Source of the DNA: Massospora cicadina
Taxonomy: Eukaryota > Entomophthoromycota > Entomophthoromycetes > Entomophthorales > Entomophthoraceae
Direction of reading: 5' to 3'
Assembly (NCBI GenBank): GCA_022478985.1
Contig: JAKSZP010013545.1
Coordinates: 19,191 to 83,190, forward strand
Length of the DNA stretch: 64,000 nt
The notes under the pieces are model-generated. The model did not search any database. It was not told the origin of the DNA and worked only from the letters and a program-made list of their open reading frames with translations. Both the position numbers and the translations under genes were made by a program. Numbering within the stretch: the first letter of the stretch is position 1; each line of letters begins with the position of its first letter. Of the stretch, positions 54,011 to 64,000 are shown piece after piece.

Positions 54011-55120
54011 CGTGACACTCTGTAACTTGAAAGTGGATAATGGGCATCTATACAAGAAAGTAGGGGTGAACTGGTTACCTTACCTCAGACCCTCAGAGCA
54101 AGTACCTTTATTATGGAGTCTCATGCCTTCCTAGGGCATAGTGGAGTACAAAAACTTATGAATGGGTAAAAAAACGCTACTATTGGGAGAAAATATGGAG
54201 ATCATTGTTGAAGTTTTGGATGATTATCTGACAATCAAAGGCAATTCAGCTTCAAAACCAAGTATCAATATCAACCTACCACCCCTCAACAGCCTTCCCA
54301 CACAATGAGTCTCGATGTGGTTAGCCCTCCACCCCAAACTACAGGTGAAATCGATATATATTGATAGGGATTGATCACTTTACCAAATGGGTCAAAGCAG
54401 TATCTATATCAGCTTAGACGGCAAAAGCCACGGCTACTTTCCTCCACCAGTATATTTTTACTTGACATGGTTGCCCTCAAGTTTTGTTCTGTGATAATGG
54501 TAAAAACTTCACCTCCTGAGTTGTGAAGATTCTCGCAACTTCCATGGGCACGCAACATATTTTTTCTTTCCCCTATAACCCTTTGACCAATGGTACCGAG
54601 GAAAGATTCAATGAGACCCTGGTATCTATATTAAGGAAAATGGCCACTTCAGACCCCCTTCACAGGGATCAGTACTTACCCAGTGCCCTCATGGTCTACT
54701 GTATCAGCTATCACTGGATCCTTAAGATGTCTCCTTTCTGTGTGTTGTATGGACGGGAACCTGGGGTGAAAGCATTATTGGCCAAAGAGATTTTCGCTGA
54801 TAGGACTGACCCTGAGCAGCCATGAAGAAGTTGGCTCAGCACATCATTCAGCTATAGTCCAAAGCGATGACCAACTTGCAAAGACTGTCACAAAAGAGGG
54901 TCAAGCTGCTAATGATCTCTGGGCCTCTCTTCCTTCCTTCCTTCCAACCATTGGACTTGGTGCTTTATTATCACAATTGTATCACCCCTAGAAAGGAGAA
55001 ACTTGGGTTCATTTGGGAAGCCCTTTTGTAGTCACTTACAAGTGAGGATATGAGTACTCCATCAAATCCCTTGCTACTGAAGTTACTATCAATTGAGTTC
55101 ATGACCAATTCCTACAGCCC
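54011..55120 (+). pseudogene. Integrase remnant of B
   Basis: ESHAFLGHSGVQK gives the His pair. SLDVVSPPPQTTG (about 54307-54345) has the first Asp, VLFCDNGKNFTS (about 54484-54520) the second, and LTNGTEERFNETLVSIL (in 54523-54825) the Glu, so the DDE triad is readable. SISYHWILKMSPFCVLYG-like text (CISYHWILKMSPFCVLYGRE) is the C-terminal helix typical of Gypsy integrases. The C-terminal barrel reads LDLVLYYHN near 54953-54980. Frames change at about 54430-54520. Confidence 0.88.
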
Positions 55121-55140
55121 TATTCTCCCCTCAACATTCT

Positions 55141-55148
55141 TGAGGGGG
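55141..55148 (+). promoter_or_regulatory. Polypurine tract of B
   Basis: TGAGGGGG just before the LTR start TGATGTTGAAC. Confidence 0.65.
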
Positions 55149-55907
55149 TGATGTTGAACATTTGCTTTCCAAGATACAAGATAAGAATGTTGTGGGTCAA
55201 AATTGGCCGAAAAGGGGAAATTTGGATATTTAATAGTCTGCAATAATGATAATGATTTAGATAATATAAGGAAATTGGCCAAAAGACCCTAGCCAATTCT
55301 TGGTGGAACCCTGAAAATTGTGGTAACAATAGTTCCAATACTTTACGGGAAATTAACACTAATTTAAACAATTAGATTACTCCAACTTTGTAACAGACTC
55401 TGGGGCATCCATTGGATGGATCTCCCCCAGCCCCTACCAGTACCAATCAATCACCTGTTCGGGGACCACCCCTTTTATAGGCGTGGCAGGGGTCCCCAAG
55501 GTGCAATATTTTTCATGAAAGGGGATTAGCTAAAATATATTAAGTCATTACCCCACTGGTTCGTCTTGCCCCAAAATAATCCTCATTCATCGTTCATCCT
55601 AAGTGAAGCAAGTTTTCCAAGCTTCAATTGGCTAATCTAACATATTTCCTTTTCAGAATAGTCTAAGCTATTCCAAACTTATCATTGAATTTTCCTCAAA
55701 CCTTGATACAGTTAAATACTTAATGATTTGAGATTAAGAGGGTCTGCTTTTTATCTTATCCCTTAAAATCCTAAGAAAAACTTAGAAACCCTAATTTTAT
55801 AGGTTTTTAAATTAAAGTATTTTTATTATATTAGTGGGATAAATCCCCTATTGCTGAATCTTGGTTTATTAAGCACCAAGCGAGCATCACCTGTGGCCAA
55901 AATCCAA
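55149..55907 (+). repeat. 3' LTR of B
   Basis: Begins TGATGTTGAACATTTGC and ends GCCAAAATCCAA. The promoter-like block CCCCTTTTATAGGCGTGG lies at 55468-55486. Confidence 0.9.
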
Positions 55908-55912
55908 TAGTG
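55908..55912. repeat. Target site duplication of B, right
   Basis: TAGTG, identical to 49415-49419. Confidence 0.6.
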
Positions 55913-56900
55913 ATCATTTACTACCAGTTGAACATATTTATGGAAAAGGATTATTATCAACTGCAAGGATTGACAAAAAGCTCAATTGCCTTAGGGATGC
56001 TAAGTACTTTTTTGCAGTGGACTTTATTTCAGGACATTGGCAAATCGATTTGCCAAAAGAATATCAAGAAAAATATGATAATTACCGCACAAGGACTTTA
56101 ACAGCTAACCCAAATGCCCCAGGAATTGTGCAACACGCCGGTGACACCTTAGAGAGTAATGGACTCTAACTTCAGTGATTGAAGCAATCCTGCATTTTAG
56201 TATAGCATATGATATCATTGTATTCAGCAGGACCTTCACAGACAATTTGAAGCACTTAGAAGAAGTATAAGTGCTTTCTGACATAAAACTTGAAGATCAA
56301 GCTGAGGAAATGTTATTTTTCTAAGAAAGAGCTTGAGACTTGAGGTTTGTAATAAACTCCAATGGGCTGCAACCCAGCAGCAGAAGATCATGACAGTTAA
56401 ATGGATGTTGATCCTGAAGAGCATTTGGGACATCCAAGTATTTCTTGGGTTAGTCAGCTATTATTACAATTTATAAAAAACTTTACTAGAATTGCGAAGA
56501 CATTATTCCACTTATTGAAGGATCCAAAAAAGAATTCATGTGTTTTGTTGAGGCCTAAGAGTCGTTTGATAATTTACGCCAATATTTAATGACCAGTCCT
56601 GTCTTAAGACACCCGAAAATTAATCAGAAATTCATCATCCAAATGATGCTTCATTGATGGCTATTGGTGCCATTTTGAGTCAAGTGGATGAAAATTGGGA
56701 AGAACTTCAGTTGGCTTATATAAGCAGAATATTAACTTCAGCATTAAGTATTATACTGTGATGGAGCACCAAATGCCTTGTAGTGATATTTATACATCAA
56801 TTACTAAGTGTATATCCATGGAACACATTTTAAAGTGTTGACTGACCACTTATCTTTATGATGGCCCCATAACCTGAAGGAACAAGAGTGAAGACTTTAG
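55913..56900 (+). pseudogene. J reverse transcriptase and RNase H remnant
   Basis: Continues the RT cut by B. ARIDKKLNCLRDAKYFFAVD then FISGHWQIDLPKEYQEKYD (about 55965-56075) are the palm. NAPGIVQHAGDT stands for the NAPATFQ block. The active site reads AYDIIVFSRTFTDNLKHLEE after a short loss, so YxDD is incomplete. The thumb SQLLLQFIKNFTRIAKTLFH (56448-56510) corresponds to YYRRFIKNFTRIAKPL. RNase H traces (KFIIQMMLH, HLKVLTDH-like) follow to about 56900. Confidence 0.8.
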
Positions 56901-58310
56901 TGATGGGGCTTAAAACTACAAGCCTACAATTTTTAATTATAATGCACTGGGGTGAAGAAGCACATCAAAATGCTGACGTAACATCATGATTGACTGCTGT
57001 CCAAGTTGTCTATCATTCTGCAGATTAGTTAGATGATGATTGAAGGTGATGTTGTGAACGAGCTCCAAGATTTTTGAAGTTCTTTAAAGAAAGTGATAGA
57101 AAACACTGAGATCTAGGATAGGCAATTATATAAAAGAAGTGCCAGAAAACTTTTTTTATTCCCAAGACTGTATTAATGAGCAGAAACTACTCAAGCTGCA
57201 TATAAAGTCGTTGGCCATGATGGCCTAAGCAAAAACCATGGACCATATTCACCAGTACTACTACTGGGAATTGTTTAACTATGACTTCGCTGACCGCTGA
57301 CATGTTGAGTGGAATGTCAACTCCACAAGCTTCATAAGAATATAACATGTATAGGCAAGTATGCCCTGTGTTCACATGGCACATGGTGTCAATAGATGTT
57401 ATGGGACGCTTGAGTATCAGTACAGGAGGAGCAAAATACATATAGTGGAAATAGACCATCTGAATAGATGGGTGGAAACCAAGGCATTGAACACAGCGAA
57501 TTCTACATGAATGGCACAATTCATCCTGGACCAAGTGGTGTCTAGCATGGATGGCCGCAAGTTAATTTGAATGACAATGGAGACAATTTTACACCCTATA
57601 TGACTCTGAGGCTAAACAAACTGATGGAAACAAGATATTGGTATTCATTTCATATCAGCCAGAAACAAATGGAATGGTGGAACGAGTCAATGAAATGTTA
57701 TCTGTGACACTAAAAAGTTGGTTGTAGGGAAAATTCTGCCTGGGAGACTTACTAAAGTTTGTTACCTTTGTCTGAAATATCAGACATTATATGGCGACAG
57801 GAAAAACGCCGTTCAAATTACTATATGGATGAAGGGAAGCATTACCACCGATTTTGTATTCTGCATAGATCCAGCTTTGGGATGAGTATTAATCATCCTG
57901 AACTGACTAACAAGTATTATGATCAAACTGCAATTGCAGGCGTTTGTTATTACCTAAGAAAAGGACTAAAGTAATGATGATGGATGACAAGAAAGAACAG
58001 TGATACAAGAGTACCATGTGGGGGATATGGCAGCCTATTGAGACACTCATGGTTTTGATTGAAGATTAAGCTGGATGCTTTGTGGTTGGGTCCATTCAAG
58101 GTGATCACCAAATTAAAAATGATGCCTATACAAATAAGAGCCTCACAGATGGTCATATAATGAATCAGGTCCGTAAAAGATATATCTCAAGTATTGAATC
58201 TATGGTAGTGATATTTTGCAATGTTCTCAAAGAACTAGAACCTACTATAAATAGGTTAATTCCTGTTGTTGGTCAATCCCAAGGAGGGACATCTGAACCA
58301 TGATAAGTGG
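56901..58310 (+). pseudogene. J integrase remnant
   Basis: VSIDVMGRLSISTGGAKY (about 57389-57440) holds the first catalytic Asp. VNLNDNGDNFTPY (about 57561-57600) holds the second, and ETNGMVERVNEMLSVTLKSW (about 57664-57720) the Glu. The C-terminal barrel is visible as KLDALWLGPFKVITKLK (58068-58118). The last open piece, 58082-58303, ends GQSQGGTSEP. Stops and shifts throughout. No chromodomain seen. Confidence 0.78.
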
Positions 58311-58589
58311 TTATAAAAAAACAAACCGCTGAACCAGATTAAGGGAAATGAGAAGATGGATCTCTGAGCTTACTTCTAGGTTAATTTCCATTGCAAAAGG
58401 AGAGAAGATAACATAAAGAAAAAATCTAAAAGAAAATATAAGAATAAAAAAAATTATAAAGAGAAAATATATACTCTTTTCATTTATTCAAGGCACACTG
58501 ACCAGGGGATGGATATTATCAAAGCATAAAGAGCTAAAAAAATGTATAACAGACCTACTCAAACACAATGATTTGACCTCCTAAAATGA
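58311..58589. other. AT-rich stretch before K
   Basis: Purine-rich and A-rich (runs such as AAAGAAAATATAAG). No coding signal. Probably the 3' end region of J. Confidence 0.4.
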
Positions 58590-60345
58590 GTGGGAGATTT
58601 CAAACAAATGAGAACACAACCAACCAGGTGGAACAGTGATGAGTCGCTCAACCCACCATGGCGGAAGGGGAAGGGGGATTGGAGGGCTCATCCTTCGCAT
58701 TGGAGGCTGCATCAAAAGCAAAAGTACAGGTCAAGACGGAGAGCAAGGTGTGGGGTGATCAGAGACATGGGGGGCAAGTAGGCCGATGATTGGCTGGGCG
58801 CAAAAATTACCTGCGACAAAATTTCACTTATGTACTGTGAAAAGCAGTTCTCCGCATGAAGGCAGATGAAATGAATCTGGGATAATAAGCGACTTTAGCG
58901 CATGTGACTTTTTTTGGCTTGTGAAGCAATAACAACTTTCTGGATGGCGGCATTTGCAAGTTTATGGGGGTTTAGTATGCCACATTTGCTCTGTGGGGTT
59001 ATGGTCAGAGCGATAATGGGAGGAAGGAGAGCAATGGCAAGCATCGCTAATGAGGAATCAGCCATACCATGGATGTTGTAAATATCTGGGTGAGAAGCTG
59101 CTGCAATAGCAAGCTGGTAGCCAGCTTGGAACACAGGGGCGTTCTGTTGTAGGGCGAAAAAACGTTGAGGGACCTGAATGGGGTGCTATACTTAATAAAT
59201 TCTTTGATTTGGATTTTTGATTCCTCAATTACATTACCCATCTCATCAGTTTTATCCAATGAGGTCCATGGTTTTATGTCATACTGAAAATTGTGACCAG
59301 TAAATTGATGGGCTGTGGCTGTCAATTGAAGAATAACTTGGGAACGGACTTTTGTCCAAGCTGATTCCTGATTGGGTGAGGCGCAGGAGGCACTGGACTG
59401 AGGAGGGGGCTGATTGGCAGCTGTGGGCATTGTAGCGGCAGCAGGCTTTGGGGGAGGGGGAAGGATTGTACACCATACAAAAGAAAGGCAGTGGGGTGCA
59501 TGGCAAATTGGGGGCCAGATGGAGACAATGCAGGTCCGGCAGAAGCAGTAAGAGAGGGGCATTTATGCTTTGAGTGATCTAAATCAAAGCAGGACATACA
59601 TATGGTCTGCCCGCCCTTGTTGCGGGCACAGAATGGGTGGTCAGGGGCAGAAGAAATGACAGCATGGGGGGTTTATTAAGCAATTTTATAAAAATTCTGG
59701 GCTAATCTTAGTGAATGCCTGATGCCCAGCAAGTTGAGTGGCCCCATTGGGGACCATAAACTGAAGGATGGGATTAGAGCTGTAAGCTGCCAAACTTCCA
59801 TCAACTCCTAATGGAACACCATGGGGGAAGGTGAGTGGGCAACCCTGTAAATTGAACACCATAGTAGTGTCTGTGGGGAGCCAGGTGCACGTTGTGGGGA
59901 TAGGGGTGCTCTGAAAACCAGGGGTACAGCAGCCGCAGCAGCTGCGTCACTCCACAAGTAAAGCCTAGATCAAAATACCCCTTATAGGGGCAGTTATCTA
60001 TAAAACTGGAAGGCAGCATCACCACCTGGGTCATGTCAATAATAGCTTTTTCAGCATATGGGAACTATTTCCAATATTCAACCTCAAGGCTGAAATGCAG
60101 ATGGGAGCAAGACAGGACAAGCGGGCTGTGAGGCACTGTTTGGGCAGGTTCAAGGTGGATGGCGAGATCCTTAAGAGAAATGAACTAACCCTTTAATTTG
60201 TTGGACTGTATGAACCAGTCTGAGCGCATTTTCCCGCTTGATGGAAAATGCTTGGTGGGGTTTTGCCACTACCCACACAGAAGCTAGCTGGAGGTGATCC
60301 GAGGTCATTTGGGCGCGAATGGGGGAGGTAGGCATAGGCTAGTTA
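58590..60345 (-). pseudogene. Gag-like CCHC ORF K
   Basis: Best copy of the K/L/M family, about 580 codons in a few frames. The N-terminal part is LQLASVWVVAKPHQAFSIKR. Next, SPLVLSCSHLHFSLEVEYWK, stop, FPYAEKAIIDMTQVVMLPSS, and FIDNCPYKGYFDLGF. The central part is NPILQFMVPNGATQLAGHQA. An intact zinc knuckle, ICMSCFDLDHSKHKCP (59559-59600), is followed by a Pro/Ala/Ser-rich linker and ESAWTKVRSQVILQL. The C-terminal helices include FQAGYQLAIAAASHPDIYNI. No RT or integrase is attached. It is inserted between J pol and the J 3' LTR, on the opposite strand. The family is not recognised by name. Confidence 0.65.
59559..59600 (-). other. Intact CCHC knuckle of K
   Basis: CMSCFDLDHSKHKC fits C-x2-C-x4-H-x4-C exactly. 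L reads FTTCFELDHMKWRC (first Cys lost), and M reads CPLCFKLYL, stop, NCKC (His lost). Confidence 0.75.
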
Positions 60346-61018
60346 GACTTACTTTACTTTTTCTAATTAAATTCACTTGAGAGTTACTCCAAGAAGAAAA
60401 CAAAAAAGTTTTTAAATGAAAAAATAAAATAAATAAAATTACAATAAATAATCATTATTTATTGATCTTTAATTTTCATCATCAATAGCATTTGATAATG
60501 TTCCGTTATGTTATCAATAGAACCAATTTAGGTTGAAAAGAGTCTGCTGCAAGTAGCCCAAGGTGCTGGAATGAAGATCATAGTTTCTGAAATAGGATAT
60601 TTTAAGACTTGATTATCCAGGAGTAGTCCCTAGAAAATTCTGTTCTGATCAAAAATGGGGAGCCTAGCCTGGGGGAATACAAGGAACAAGGTTTTGAGAA
60701 GCTACTCAAGAAGACCTTTTAAACAATGAAGTGTTGTAAACCCCTGACCTGGTGGAAAACAGGATTTCTGACCTCTTATTGACACAAACACTTGAACTAA
60801 TCTGGTACAGCATGGGGCCATTGTAACCATGCCTGTGGAGGCGGCAGACAGGAGGACAGAATGGGAATGAACTAAGAAGAAAGATAACCCAATAGTGCAT
60901 CAAGCAAGGAAAGGAGATGGAACCAGAAAACTTTAATTTAAACTATTCTGGTTGACTTAGTCAGAACTGAAGTGGCGTATGTCTCCAGAAATCTTCATCT
61001 CTGGATAATCTGGTCAAT
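60346..61018 (+). other. 3' region of J between K and the LTR
   Basis: AT-rich at first (about 60350-60480), then a mixed stretch with no protein family I can name. Fragments such as GEYKEQGFEKLLKKTF are open but not diagnostic. The position suggests the untranslated or extreme C-terminal part of J. Confidence 0.35.
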
Positions 61019-61026
61019 CAGGGGGA
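61019..61026 (+). promoter_or_regulatory. Polypurine tract of J
   Basis: CAGGGGGA two bases before the LTR start TGTTGGGATTTTG. Confidence 0.55.
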
Positions 61027-61028
61027 TG

Positions 61029-61650
61029 TGTTGGGATTTTGTTATGCCCACAGTTCTCAGCTTAAACAATTTTAATACATCTGCTTGTCCACTTTAGATT
61101 TCATCCCGCTAGTGGATGTGGGAGTTATCAATTACTTATGATAACTATTTTTGGAGTATCATCCTCAACAAATATTTAGAAATTTTCTATTGCTTATAAT
61201 TCGCTATATTGTTAATGTTTCTTTGGGGTGACCCTTGATATCAAACAAGTGTTTAGATTGTTGAATTTTCTATTGATAACTTAACTAAAATTTAAGAGTT
61301 GATTGAGTTTAGCTGCCAATCAACTAAGGGTTTTATAAGTTACTAAGCGGTTAATGCCGCTTGTAATAAAGCAACTTACAAGTCAAACTTTTTATGATTG
61401 CACCTGCTGTTTATGGGTAATAGTACCATTACCTAGTAGCTTGTTACCTAATAAGGCTGACTTAATGAAGGTTGAGAGAAGGCGTTCAGATGCTACTATA
61501 AATTTGGCGATTTACTTTAGTTATCCCATAAGAGTTGCACAGGGTCAAACCCACTGAGCAACAGATGGACAATGTGAGGTTCGTTGGTTTCTGAAACAAA
61601 CTGATAAGATTATATGAAAATGAAATAATCCGCTCTGACAACACTTCTTT
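61029..61650 (+). repeat. 3' LTR of J, right end uncertain
   Basis: Matches the 5' LTR from TGTTGGGATT to about TTTCTGAAACAAACTG (TTTCATGAAACCCTG there). The remaining half of the 1.1-kb LTR is not recognisable, so it is truncated or rearranged. Confidence 0.65.
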
Positions 61651-61689
61651 ATTTAAATTATTATTAGCAGAACTTTACTTCTTTCTCTC

Positions 61690-63430
61690 AAATCGCTCAC
61701 TTTTGGTAGATTTGTAGTTTGAAAAATAGTAAAAAACAGCTCCATTTGTCATCACAATATTGAATTTTCCTATGTTGATGCACTTGAAGCCCGCTGCCCC
61801 CATGTGGGCATTGGTGCGCCACCTCCTAATGTTTTTGGCCATTGTAAAAACATGCTCAGGATGAATTGGCTAGCCCTCCAAACTCTTCAGCACGCTATGT
61901 CCCGCCTAAGGACTAAGCCTTACATCTCACCTGAACCCATGCGGTGACACACTGCCCCCTTGTGCTCCCCCGGAGCAACATGCAATTCAGCCTTTGGGTT
62001 GAATAAGGCAAGTTACTCCCCTAATCAAATAAAGCAATTATAGAACTATCCCAGGATGTTATGAAGCCTGGAAGCTTCATCAACTTCTGCCCCCTTAAGG
62101 GGTATTTAATCGTAGCTTCTCAAGTGAAGCTGATGCTGCAGTAGCAGCTACTATCCCCCTGGTGTTCCAGGGCACCCTCCTCCTAACTACTCGCATCTGT
62201 TTGCCTCTGATACCACTATTGTAGTTCATTTTCAGGCAACCCTACCCACCTACCACCCGAAATTCTAATGAATGAAATTATCACTGAGTTATTGGAATAT
62301 GGTTCCAATCCCATGATATAATTCATGGTTACCAATGGAGCCACTCGCCTTGCAAGTCCCCGCGCCTTTGCAATTATACTCCTAACTTTAGCAGAAATTG
62401 CTTTCAGTCCTTCCTTTCACTATTATCCCCTCTGCCCCAGACCATCCTTATTGGGCTCAAGTGGATTGAGGGCGCACCATTTTCACTACCTGTTTTGAAC
62501 TGGACCATATGAAATGGCGCTGCCCCTCCGCTCACAAGCCCTGGAATCCACACCTGACTCTATGCACGATGACCCCATAGTCAATTCAATAACTTTTTTT
62601 GAATGGGGCACTATCCTTCCCCCCTCCCCCAAAGTGGTAGCCATAACAACCACTGAATCAACAAAAAACTTTACCACAACGAACCTCTTCTCCTGAACCC
62701 ACTAATCAGGAGCCAGAATGGACCAAATTAATTTCTAAAACATCCTCCCAGCCAAAGGCAACAGATAAACCATATGCAAACAACCCAATCAGAATCAACT
62801 AAAATATGGGATTATTTGATTGAGGTTGATGAATCAGGCGAGCTTATCACTAATTTTGAATGGGCTTGGCCCTTTTTGAAATGTACCTCAATACTGATTG
62901 TGCGGCCCAATTCCCAAAGCGCCATTATGTGCCTCACCCTGATGCCACCCCATTCAAAAGTAACCACCAATTAAGTGAAGAGGCAGTTGCCTCCCACAAA
63001 TGTCGCCCAACCCATAAAGCCATTGCAAAATCAGTTACAGTACTGACTACGGCCTTCCACCTCCTATCCTATATAGTACCATGCTTCCAAAACAGCAAAA
63101 AGACTATCTTCAATACTATCAGGTGGCAAATTCAGCAGTTGAAAAGTTGCAGCAGTCGCAAAGTTTGGCCCAAAATCTAAATCACCTGCAACACTCTTGC
63201 AACTATCGCCACCTTACCTAAAGTATGCCTTGAGGAAGAAAAAGCACTTGCAGACTATATTTCCACCCTCCTCATCGAACACATTGAGTTACAAGAACCC
63301 ATTTGTTATCTTGACCCCCATTTCCATGATGCTCCTACACCATTGTTATCTGCTTTATGCCGCTACATGTCCACAACTGATGAAGTAGAGCCACCCAATC
63401 CCCCTTCAACCACCACCATGGATGGATAGC
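61690..63430 (+). pseudogene. Gag-like CCHC ORF L
   Basis: Homologue of K on the plus strand. Collinear blocks: an HCPLVLPRSNMQFSLWVE phrase (about 61950-62005; K SPLVLSCSHLHFSLEVE), SNKAIIELSQDVMKPGSF then INFCPLKGYLIVAS (about 62025-62120), DTTIVVHFQATLPT, a PDHPYWAQVD phrase, and the knuckle FTTCFELDHMKWRCPS (62482-62530) with its first Cys replaced by Phe. QEPEWTKLIS follows (K QESAWTKVRS), then TLMPPHSKVTTNQLSEE-like helices and LPKVCLEEEKALADYISTLL near 63220. Stops in every frame. Confidence 0.6.
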
Positions 63431-64000
63431 TGTTTCCACTTCTGACTTGGTTGGTGTGTTTTGTTTGAATTTAATGTCAGTTTGAGCGGATCCATCCATC
63501 TCTTTTTGACTTTGTTTTTTATTTTATTGTGGGATTTTAGCTCATTTGAGCATTGGTAATGTCTGTCCCCTGGTCGGCTTGCCTTGGTTAGAAAAGATAT
63601 TAGCATATCCCTTCTGTTCTGCTCTCTACTTTCCTAAAAACAACTTCCTTTCTTCAGTCTTCTCATGTTACTTATATATCAGTGACTTTGGTCAATACTA
63701 ATCCTTTTTCTTATACTATTCTTTTCCGCTATATACTCATTGGTTTGTTGTAACTATGAGGACCTGGAAGGGATAATATACTTATCTTCACTATTGCCTT
63801 AGTTTGAAGCGATCTCCTAGATATTCATCATGGCTTGACATTGCCTTATCGCCTTATTTGGAGGCAATCTAAAATTACCCTTCCTGACCCAATATCACCT
63901 CACCTCAAGGCGCACAAATATTTGTATACTGTAATTCATGGTCAGCGGATTTAAGCCAATCCGCCATGGCTATTTTAAGCTTATTGTCCAGTCATATCAG
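63431..64000 (+). other. Unassigned right end
   Basis: T-rich sequence after L. One frame (63660-63760) reads VTYISVTLVNTNPFSYTILF, and further on LPYRLIWRQSKITLPDPIS. No motif identifies it. It may be the start of whatever follows L in its element. Confidence 0.25.

Larger units (their letters stand above)
49420..55907 (+). mobile_element. Full-length Gypsy element B
   Basis: Element of about 6.5 kb, same family as A: the LTR landmarks, gag start, protease, RT and integrase are collinear. LTRs are 49420-50184 and 55149-55907, flanked by TAGTG. It sits in the RT of J. Integrase frames are longer than in A, and protease and RT have lost catalytic residues. Confidence 0.92.
32268..61650 (+). 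mobile_element. Gypsy element J, opened by C, H, B and K
   Basis: A 5' LTR at 32268-33396 and a recognisable 3' LTR from 61029 share about 500 bp of similar sequence in the same orientation. Pol read across element B is continuous (ILIVRKGRLKL before B, DHLLPVEHIYGKGLLSTA after it). Gag remnants lie at 41.5-43 kb. Subtracting the insertions leaves roughly 9 kb. That the 5' LTR, gag and pol are one element is inference from order, strand and the matching LTRs; continuity across C is the weakest link. Confidence 0.6.

Noticed and set aside
59047..59562. 171-codon frame with a Cys- and Pro-rich start, as a separate small secreted protein
   Set aside because: It lies inside ORF K. The Pro-rich part is the linker in a shifted frame and the C-terminal part belongs to K.
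59801..60034. Similarity of PYKGYFDLGFTCG to the start of DIRS-type RT
   Set aside because: It lies upstream of the zinc knuckle, is conserved in L at the same place, and no RT motifs follow.

Overview
The window is eukaryotic, AT-rich, and made entirely of decayed retrotransposons. I found no host gene, tRNA, rRNA, CRISPR array or bacterial-type operon. The element types are Ty3/Gypsy LTR elements, one chromodomain-bearing chromovirus, and two copies of a non-LTR LINE with a CCHC ORF1, an endonuclease and an RT. This suits a large repeat-rich fungal genome. A rust fungus (Pucciniales) is my best guess, but it is inference, because no taxonomic marker gene is present. Element names (A-H, J, K, L, M, O, P) are mine.

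Left part (1-18.5 kb): Gypsy D lies on the minus strand and runs off the left edge. Its LTR is split by the full-length Gypsy A (2132-8422, target duplication TTACC). D sits inside M, a gag-like CCHC ORF. Further right, M is split again by the full-length Gypsy E (9253-15829, duplication CATAT). An unassigned stretch (16.75-18.27 kb) follows.

Middle (18.3-32.3 kb): the pol of Gypsy O is cut inside its RT by LINE F (18472-29946). F is itself cut, between its endonuclease and RT regions, by the chromovirus G (20919-27189, minus strand, CCTAG/CCCAG).

Right part (32.3-61.7 kb): one large Gypsy, J, has its 5' LTR at 32268 and its 3' LTR at 61029. It has been opened by Gypsy C (33728-40491, which carries an inserted solo LTR, P), by the full-length LINE H (43001-48275, exact 18-bp duplication), by Gypsy B (49420-55907, duplication TAGTG) and by a minus-strand gag-like ORF, K. 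After J comes L, a plus-strand homologue of K and M.

Every coding region is a pseudogene with stops and frameshifts. LINE H is the best preserved: its RT and C-terminal part form one 785-codon frame with a single TAA. The most interesting signal is a hairpin at the ORF1/ORF2 junction of both LINEs. Its loop is the ORF1 stop codon, and the 3' end of its stem is, or overlaps, the ORF2 start codon. Also notable are a gag-like CCHC protein family seen three times (K, L, M) and a shared primer-binding-site motif that predicts a specific tRNA primer.
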